Below, in pieces: positions 4,587 through 9,934 of a DNA stretch of 9,934 bases. The stretch comes from JBBAFB01 sp041655595 (GTDB lineage Bacteria; Bacillota; DULZ01), in the NCBI GenBank assembly GCA_041655595.1, contig JBBAFB010000083.1, forward strand, positions 1-9,934. The letters are read 5' to 3'. How positions within the stretch are numbered: position 1 is the stretch's first letter; every line of letters begins with the position of its first letter. The notes under the pieces were generated by a model that saw nothing but the letters and a program-made list of their open reading frames with translations, searched no databases and was not told the origin of the DNA. Position numbers and translations under genes: made by a program.

Positions 4587-6305
4587 ATCCGGTGAAATAG
4601 CTAGATGCTTGAATTGTACAACATCTACCAAGCCCCTATTGGTTAGCTTTAGCTCGGGAATTACCGGAAGGGACAAAAAAGATAGAGTCATAAAGGGATC
4701 ATATTCTTCCCGAATCCCCAAACCCCTAGACAGTTTCACCAACTGACTTAACTTTTCGGCAACCCTATCAATGGGTTCCAGGGACATAAGCCCGCCAATC
4801 GGCAGTGCTAGGCTACCGAGAACCTTACCCTGCAGGACCACCGCCAATCCTCCCCCCATCTCCGCAACTGTTTGGGCGGCCAGTAGCATATCCTCATCCC
4901 CCATCCCCACTACCACTAGGTTATGAGAATCGTGGGCAATGGAGGAAGCCAAGGCTCCTTCTTTCAAACCAAAGCCATGCAATAAACCCAAACCCACGCT
5001 GCCCAGTTGATGATGCCTTTCCGCCACCATTAATTTAGCCAAGTCCCGATCGGCACTTGCTTCAAAGAAACCATCAACAACAGGTATTTCCATTAATAGT
5101 TTCTCTGTGACAATTTGATAAGGAATCAGCCCTATTACCCAAGCTTTTTGGCTTTCCCCCGCAGGAATTTTTAACTGAGAAGCTTGAAGTTGTACCATAT
5201 TAAATGATTGTGGCAAAGTGTTGATCCTATTTTTAGCAATGGGTTCTATTAGCTCCCCCTGTTTTGCCACCAGCTTCCCTCCGCAAAAAACCGCATAAGG
5301 TCTAAAGCTTTGCAAATCATCGGCTACAACCAAATCCGCTCGGAAACCCGGTGCTATGGCGCCGTAATCAGGCAATCTAAAATAGCGGGCGGTGTTGACA
5401 GTAGCCATTTGCAAAGCTGTAACCGGGGCCATCTTATTAGCCACTAACAAGCGCAACATATGATCCAAGTGACCTTCATTCAACAAATCCTCCGGATGCC
5501 TGTCATCACTGACCAAGGAACATTGAAATACATTTGAACTGGTAACCGCAGGTAACAAATCCAAGAGATTTTTGGAAGCGGAACCCTCTCTCAGCATTAA
5601 CTGCATTCCCGCTCGCAAGCGTTCTGTGGCTTCCTCCGCAGTGATACATTCATGATCCGAGGTAATGCCCGCCAACCTGTAGGCCATCAATTCCTTATCC
5701 CCAAATCCGGGGGCATGGCCATCAATTAGTTTGCCGGCTTGATGAGCCGCTTTTATTTTAGCCCATACCTTTTCATCCCCATATAAAACCCCGGGAACAT
5801 TCATTAACTCCCCCAGCCCCAAAACTCGTGGGTGACTAAAATAGGGTAGCAATTGTTCCGCTTCTAAGCGGGCACCCGAATCCTCCAAATCTGTGGCCGG
5901 GACACAGGACGGCAAGGTAAAGAACACATTTAGGGGTAAGTCTGCTGTTGCTTTCAGAAAATAATCTATACCTGTGGTGCCCCAAACATTGGCTAGTTCA
6001 TGGGGATCGGCTATAACTGTGGTTGTTCCCCTCGGCAAAACTGCCGCCGCAAATTCAGCGGGGGAAACCATGGAACTCTCCAGGTGGATATGACCATCAA
6101 TCAAACCAGGATAAACATAACGCCCCTTCAAATCTATTTCTTCCCGACCGAAGTAGTCGCCAACGCCGATAATTTTGGCTCCTGCAATAGCAATGTCCGT
6201 AAAATAAATTTCTCCCGTCAGCACATTGATTAAGTTAGCATTTTTTAAAACCAAGGGGGCTTTTTCTTTGCCCAATGCACAAGATAATAATTGTTGGTAG
6301 TTCAA
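4572..6305 (-). CDS. ade: Adenine deaminase (ade/adeC type)
   Basis: The enzyme converts adenine to hypoxanthine and ammonia for purine salvage or nitrogen supply. It is an amidohydrolase of the ade / AdeC class, distinct from adenosine-deaminase-like adenine deaminases. I choose TTG at 6305 (577 residues, starting MNYQQLLSC) because AAGGAGG lies 10 bases upstream. The frame extends 13 codons further to a TTG at 6344, but those codons contain the ribosome binding site. With this start, metal-binding segments are DGHIHLESS (residues 71-79, H72-type HxH), GELMNVPG near 166, DGHAPGF (H197), SDHE (H218) and LVSDDRHPEDLL (D267/D268). The C-terminal domain (about 370-577) is typical of the family. 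Its stop codon lies in the terminator hairpin. It follows the purine permease gene by 99 bases with no terminator between, so the two are probably one transcript. Confidence 0.95.
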   Translation of the reverse strand: MNYQQLLSCALGKEKAPLVLKNANLINVLTGEIYFTDIAIAGAKIIGVGDYFGREEIDLKGRYVYPGLIDGHIHLESSMVSPAEFAAAVLPRGTTTVIADPHELANVWGTTGIDYFLKATADLPLNVFFTLPSCVPATDLEDSGARLEAEQLLPYFSHPRVLGLGELMNVPGVLYGDEKVWAKIKAAHQAGKLIDGHAPGFGDKELMAYRLAGITSDHECITAEEATERLRAGMQLMLREGSASKNLLDLLPAVTSSNVFQCSLVSDDRHPEDLLNEGHLDHMLRLLVANKMAPVTALQMATVNTARYFRLPDYGAIAPGFRADLVVADDLQSFRPYAVFCGGKLVAKQGELIEPIAKNRINTLPQSFNMVQLQASQLKIPAGESQKAWVIGLIPYQIVTEKLLMEIPVVDGFFEASADRDLAKLMVAERHHQLGSVGLGLLHGFGLKEGALASSIAHDSHNLVVVGMGDEDMLLAAQTVAEMGGGLAVVLQGKVLGSLALPIGGLMSLEPIDRVAEKLSQLVKLSRGLGIREEYDPFMTLSFLSLPVIPELKLTNRGLVDVVQFKHLAISPDKKGP

Positions 6306-6404
6306 TTGTAAAAAGCCTCCTTCAACCATCCACATGCAAAACAATTGCTTGTCACCGTTTGACCAATGTTTTTTCCACCGTCTAACTTATTAGCAGCAAG
6401 GTTT

Positions 6405-7697
6405 CTAAACAAAAAATCTAATTACAAAAAGAATAGCCAAAATCCACATAGTAACACTTATATTTTTAGCTTTCCCAGCCAATAGGTGTAAGAAAGTATA
6501 AGCAAGCACCCCAAAGACAATCCCTTCGGCGATACTATAAGCAAAAGGCATCATTACGATGGCCAAAAAGGCGGGAATGGCTTCTAAATAATCGCTGAAA
6601 TTGATTTTCATTACCGGCTCTATCATAAAGATACCGACAATAATTAAAATGGGAGCTGTGGCCTCCGCAGGAACCAAGCCAATTAGAGGTGAGAAAAATA
6701 AAGCTATCAGGAATAAAAAGCCTGCCACAATAGCTGTTAAGCCCGTTCTGCCCCCCTCGGCAACACCGGAGGCGCTTTCAACATAAGTAGTTACTGTACT
6801 TGTCCCCATAATAGCACCAAAAACAGTTCCCACGGAATCCGCCACCAAAGCTTTGTCTGCCCTGGGCAGCTTGCCCTCCTTGTCCAGCATCCCCGCTTTA
6901 CTGGAAACCCCTATTAAGGTACCAATAGTGTCGAACAAATCAACAAAGGTAAAGGTAAAAATAATGGGAATCAACCCAAAAGTAAGTACTTCCTTAAAAC
7001 CTATCGTAAAAGCGCCAAAAGTAGCCGCCATACTGGGGGGCATACTAAAAATACCAAACTCCTGAATATTGGTTACACCAAAAGGAATTCCCAAAACGGT
7101 AGTGACGGCAATACCAATCAATAAAGCGCCTTTTACCTTACGAACCACCAGAATACCGGTAACCAGAACACCAAGGGCGGCTAAAATAACCCCCGGCTCG
7201 GAAAAACTGCCCAGGGAAACTAAGGTTGCGGGATCCCCGATGATAATGCCGGCATTTTGAAAACCAATTAAGGCAATAAAAAGACCAATCCCCGCACTGA
7301 CTGCCAACTTAAGCGACATGGGAATGGAATTAATAATTGCTTCTCTAGCTTTAGTAATCGTTAATAAAATAAAAATTATACCGGAAATAAAAACTGCCGC
7401 CAAGGCTGCCTCCCAGGAAAGACCCATCTTGATTACAACTGTGTATGTAAAAAAGGCGTTAAGACCCATTCCAGGAGCCAAAGCAAAGGGATAATTCGCT
7501 AAAAAACCCATTAAAAAAGAGGCAAAAGCTGCAGAAATACAAGTAGCTGTAAAAACAGCCCCCCAAGGCATACCTGTGTCGCTTAAAATGGTAGGATTAA
7601 CAAAAATTATATAGGCCATGGTCATAAATGTGGTGATACCTGCTAATACCTCTGTTTTAACATTTGTGTTGTTTTCTTGAAGTTTGAAAAATGACAA
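6405..7697 (-). CDS. AzgA-family purine (adenine / hypoxanthine / guanine) permease
   Basis: A 430-residue integral membrane transporter of the AzgA branch of the NCS2-like superfamily, importing purine bases by proton symport (PbuG and PbuO are Bacillus examples). Most of the length is hydrophobic helices, about 12-14 predicted. Family signatures are TFMTMAYIIFVNP at residues 23-35, APGMGLNAFF at 74-83, FVDLFDTIGTLIG at 251-263, and TSTVTTYVESASGVAEGGRTG at 299-319. The TTG start at 7697 is supported by AAGGAGGG 8 bases upstream and by MSFFKLQENNTNVKTE, a normal family N-terminus. It lies directly upstream of adenine deaminase, so adenine is a likely physiological substrate, although the sequence does not separate adenine from guanine/hypoxanthine carriers. 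The upstream 170 bases do not show a purine-riboswitch pattern. Confidence 0.95.
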   Translation of the reverse strand: MSFFKLQENNTNVKTEVLAGITTFMTMAYIIFVNPTILSDTGMPWGAVFTATCISAAFASFLMGFLANYPFALAPGMGLNAFFTYTVVIKMGLSWEAALAAVFISGIIFILLTITKAREAIINSIPMSLKLAVSAGIGLFIALIGFQNAGIIIGDPATLVSLGSFSEPGVILAALGVLVTGILVVRKVKGALLIGIAVTTVLGIPFGVTNIQEFGIFSMPPSMAATFGAFTIGFKEVLTFGLIPIIFTFTFVDLFDTIGTLIGVSSKAGMLDKEGKLPRADKALVADSVGTVFGAIMGTSTVTTYVESASGVAEGGRTGLTAIVAGFLFLIALFFSPLIGLVPAEATAPILIIVGIFMIEPVMKINFSDYLEAIPAFLAIVMMPFAYSIAEGIVFGVLAYTFLHLLAGKAKNISVTMWILAILFVIRFFV

Positions 7698-7813
7698 GAA
7701 TTTTTCCCTCCTTAATTTTGTTATAATTAGTATACCTCTTTAATTAAAATTTGATTTTATTACCCCCTCCTAACTTGTTTTTATTGTTTTTTGCGATTCG
7801 CCATAATCTAGTG

Positions 7814-7841
7814 TTACCTTTAGCCCCAAATATGTTATTAT
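7814..7841 (+). promoter_or_regulatory. Candidate promoter for the TraB-family gene
   Basis: TTACCT (7814-7819), a 16-base spacer and TATTAT (7836-7841) lie about 48 bases before the TTG start at 7889. The -35 match is weak. The same intergenic region must also hold the promoter for the divergent permease gene. There I see only AT-rich -10-like hexamers, such as minus-strand TATAAT near 7841-7836, without a good -35. Confidence 0.3.
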
Positions 7842-7888
7842 AAAAGATGTTATTTGATTAAAAAGATAATTAATTGGGAAGTGATCTG

Positions 7889-9058
7889 TTGAACAGCGAA
7901 AACATACACAAAATAGAGCTTAATGACCGTCAAATTATTCTAGTAGGTACAGCCCACGTTTCAAAAAAAAGTGCAGAAGAAGTAAAAGAGCTGATCGAAT
8001 TAGAACAACCCGATACGGTTTGTGTAGAATTATGCGAATCTCGATATCAGAATATCACAAATCCTGACAGATGGAAAGATACTGATATAGTAAAAATAAT
8101 AAAAGAGGGCAAATCAATAGTCTTGCTGGTCAATTTGATTTTATCCTCCTATCAAAGAAAACTCGCTCAACAGTTCGGCATCCAGCCAGGGCAGGAAATG
8201 ATTCAGGGAATCCAATCGGCTAAAGAACTTGACGCTACCCTCTGCTTAGCTGATCGGGACATACAAACTACTATGATCAGACTTTGGAAGAGCATTGGTC
8301 TATGGAGTAAGTTGAAAATAATTTTCCAACTAATGGTTAGTATGGTCCTGGATGAGGAAATGAGTGAGGAAGAGCTGGAAAAAATGAAAGAGCAAGATAT
8401 GTTAACTGCCGCCTTAGATGAATTGGCCTCCTCCTTTCCCGTATTCAAATCTATCATCATTGATGAAAGGGATCAATATTTAGCACAAAAAATTAAGGAA
8501 GCCCCCGGCAAGAAGGTTGTCGCTATACTCGGGGCAGGTCATATACCCGGAATTAAGCAAGAACTGGAGAAGGAAAATGATTTGGAGCAATTGACCAAGG
8601 TGCCGCCCAATTCCAAAAGCACAAAAATAATTGCTTGGGCTATTCCCTTAGCTATTATTGCTATTATTGCTTCCACTTTTTCCGTCAATAAAACCACGGG
8701 CGTGGATCAAATTATCAGCTGGATTCTTTGGAATGGTTCCTTAAGTGCATTGGGTGCTTTAGTGGCCTTTGCCCACCCTTTATCCATTTTGACGGCCTTT
8801 GTAGTGGCACCCATCAGTTCCCTGAGCCCTTTGTTAGCAGCCGGTTGGTTTGCAGGTATCACGGAAGCTATTATCAAAAAACCCCATGTCAGGGATTTTG
8901 AAAATCTAGCAGAAGATCTCAATACCCTTAAGGGGTTTTGGTTTAATAAAGTAACCCACATTTTATTGGTGGTTGCCTTAGCTAACTTGGGCAGCACCAT
9001 AGGTACCTTTGTAGGCGGGGCAGATGTAATAGGAAAATTTCTGAATACCTTTTTCTAG
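7889..9058 (+). CDS. TraB/PrgY-family predicted membrane metalloprotease-like protein
   Basis: This 389-residue protein has an N-terminal TraB domain (related to the Tiki/EreA/ChaN-like superfamily) and a C-terminal block of about four membrane helices. Family marks are GTAHVSKKS (residues 20-28), CVELCESRYQ (45-54), an ERDQYLAQKI segment (193-202) and VAILGAGHIPGI (211-222). Conserved His, Glu, Arg and Asp residues are taken as a putative metal site. Hydrophobic segments lie at about 247-266, 275-296, 298-327 and 354-378. I place the start at TTG 7889 because GGAAGTGATC (7877-7886) is nearly a full anti-Shine-Dalgarno match. The frame could open at TTG 7874, but that lies before the binding site. 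Enterococcal TraB and PrgY dampen peptide-pheromone signalling, whereas this longer type is widespread in bacteria and archaea with no settled role. It stands alone here. Confidence 0.88.
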   Translation: MNSENIHKIELNDRQIILVGTAHVSKKSAEEVKELIELEQPDTVCVELCESRYQNITNPDRWKDTDIVKIIKEGKSIVLLVNLILSSYQRKLAQQFGIQPGQEMIQGIQSAKELDATLCLADRDIQTTMIRLWKSIGLWSKLKIIFQLMVSMVLDEEMSEEELEKMKEQDMLTAALDELASSFPVFKSIIIDERDQYLAQKIKEAPGKKVVAILGAGHIPGIKQELEKENDLEQLTKVPPNSKSTKIIAWAIPLAIIAIIASTFSVNKTTGVDQIISWILWNGSLSALGALVAFAHPLSILTAFVVAPISSLSPLLAAGWFAGITEAIIKKPHVRDFENLAEDLNTLKGFWFNKVTHILLVVALANLGSTIGTFVGGADVIGKFLNTFF

Positions 9059-9157
9059 CTAGAAAAGAAAGTAATAAAGACAAACCTCGTGCGTCTTTAG
9101 ATCACCAAATTTTATTATGGTAAAGTCCACTTTTCCCAAAAATAACGGGTCTTTTTT
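9051..9157 (+). terminator. Hairpin-rich 3' end of the TraB-family gene, possible terminator
   Basis: A perfect 16-base palindrome TTTTCTAGCTAGAAAA (9051-9066) contains the TAG stop codon. Next comes TAAAGAC (9075-9081) pairing with GTCTTTA (9093-9099) over an 11-base loop. A T6 run (9152-9157) then follows a minimal CCC/GGG stem (9135-9149). AAAGAC at 9076 could alternatively pair with GTCTTT at 9149-9154. None is a textbook GC-rich stem followed by a T-run, so the termination point is uncertain. Confidence 0.35.
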
Positions 9158-9260
9158 ATGGTTTTCGCTTAAACAACGCAGTTAAAATTCCAGCAAATTA
9201 TTTTTTGTAGATTTAACACACCTTTTAAAAAAGTATATTGCATTTATTCTGGGGATAGTT

Positions 9261-9934
9261 TCAGTCATTCATCCTTTTCCATAAAGTAGTGCGGCTAATC
9301 CCTAGCATTTTTGCAAGTTTTGTTTTGTTATACCCTAATTTAGCATCAAGTTTAGTTATGATTTGTTGTTCCATCTCTTTGATAGTCCCAATTTTTATGA
9401 TTAGCTGTTCTCCCATTTCTACACCCGCCAATTGTTCATTGTCAAAATTAAATGAAAGCTGCTCCAATAGGGTGGACTTTGAATCAATACTTGTGCCATA
9501 TAAAGTAACAAATCTTTCAACAAAGTTTTCCAATTCCCTAACATTACCTGGCCAGTTATAATTTTTCATTCGTGTTATCAACTCTTCTGGAATATCGTTG
9601 ATTTTATTTGCCCTGCCCTGATTTAATTTGTTTATAAAATGACGTGCTAAAAGTTCAATATCATTATCCCGTTCCCGTAAAGGAGGCAATTTTAGCGGCA
9701 AAACATTAAGCCTAAAATATAAGTCTTGACGAAAACCTTGTTTAAGCACCGAATATTTAAGGTCCTGGTTAGTTGCTGCAATTATACGAACATCTACAGG
9801 AACGACTCTATCACCACCAACACGCATTATCTCTTTTTCCTGTAAAACCCTAAGCAACCTAGATTGTACAGACAATGGTATTTTATCAATCTCATCTAAA
9901 AATATAGTGCCACCATGAGCAAGTTCAAAATAAC
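9261..9934 (-). CDS. Sigma-54-dependent transcriptional activator, C-terminal part (N-terminus beyond right edge)
   Basis: The last 223 residues of a bacterial enhancer-binding protein are visible and the frame runs open through the right edge. The visible part starts in the AAA+ sigma-54 interaction domain (PF00158) at YFELAHGGTIFLDEI, the Walker B region. It continues through VDVRIIAATN, FRQDLYFRLNVLPLKLPPLRER (arginine-finger region) and WPGNVRELENFVER (sensor II). It ends with a Fis-type helix-turn-helix, LAKMLGISRTTLWKRMND. The GAFTGA loop and Walker A lie outside the window. The sequence style is close to activators that carry PAS or PrpR-like sensory domains, but the sensor is not visible, so the signal is unknown. 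An in-frame TTG at 9875 is an internal leucine codon, not a start. No clear -24/-12 promoter was found in the window. Confidence 0.93.
   Translation of the reverse strand, partial: YFELAHGGTIFLDEIDKIPLSVQSRLLRVLQEKEIMRVGGDRVVPVDVRIIAATNQDLKYSVLKQGFRQDLYFRLNVLPLKLPPLRERDNDIELLARHFINKLNQGRANKINDIPEELITRMKNYNWPGNVRELENFVERFVTLYGTSIDSKSTLLEQLSFNFDNEQLAGVEMGEQLIIKIGTIKEMEQQIITKLDAKLGYNKTKLAKMLGISRTTLWKRMND

Noticed and set aside
7761..7771. Strong ribosome-binding-site-like AGGAGGGGG on the minus strand upstream of the permease gene
   Set aside because: No ATG, GTG or TTG follows at a usable distance, and the next in-frame stop comes within a few codons. It is unlikely to be a leader peptide.
7698..7873. 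Purine riboswitch in the permease leader
   Set aside because: By eye, the conserved core and paired loops are absent. A covariance search would be needed for certainty.
1..9934. CRISPR arrays, tRNA or rRNA genes, intact insertion sequences, toxin-antitoxin or defence genes
   Set aside because: No regularly spaced repeats, no tRNA-like cloverleaf with a GTTCRANNC arm, and no transposase, nuclease or restriction-type proteins were seen on either strand.

Overview
The window looks like chromosomal DNA of a low-GC, spore-former-type anaerobic Firmicute. A Clostridia / Peptococcaceae (Desulfotomaculum-like) origin is my inference, not a database result. The reasons are strong AGGAGG-type ribosome binding sites, frequent TTG start codons, a rubrerythrin, a sigma-54-dependent activator, and an AzgA-type permease beside an ade-type adenine deaminase. 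All genes but two are on the minus strand.

Layout from left to right: (1) a cyclase-family (kynurenine-formamidase-like) metal hydrolase on the minus strand, 3' end cut by the left edge. It has a well-formed TTGACA-N17-TAGTAT promoter set between two palindromes. (2) A roughly 1 kb AT-rich intergenic region. It holds a strong hairpin terminator readable from both strands, a short repeat-like fragment and a 31-codon ORF with a good ribosome binding site. (3) A citrate / 2-methylcitrate synthase (minus), divergent from (4) a PaaI-type hotdog thioesterase (plus). (5) A complete rubrerythrin (minus). (6) An adenine deaminase (minus) preceded by (7) an AzgA-family purine permease (minus), forming a purine uptake and salvage unit that ends in a clear intrinsic terminator. 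(8) A TraB/PrgY-family predicted membrane protein (plus). (9) The C-terminal half of a sigma-54 activator (AAA+ plus Fis-type helix-turn-helix, minus), cut by the right edge.

Functionally, the permease would import adenine or hypoxanthine/guanine and the deaminase would convert adenine to hypoxanthine plus ammonia. The rubrerythrin protects anaerobic metabolism from peroxide. The citrate synthase homologue feeds acetyl- or propionyl-CoA into a (methyl)citrate step, and the hotdog protein hydrolyses some acyl-CoA. The cyclase-family enzyme and the sigma-54 activator have no visible partners here.

I found no CRISPR array, tRNA, rRNA, intact insertion sequence, phage gene or obvious defence system. 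Most of the window is ordinary housekeeping and accessory metabolism. The places most worth a second look are the paired palindromes around the cyclase promoter, the unannotated small ORF at 1189-1284, and the terminator-bounded noncoding stretch next to it.
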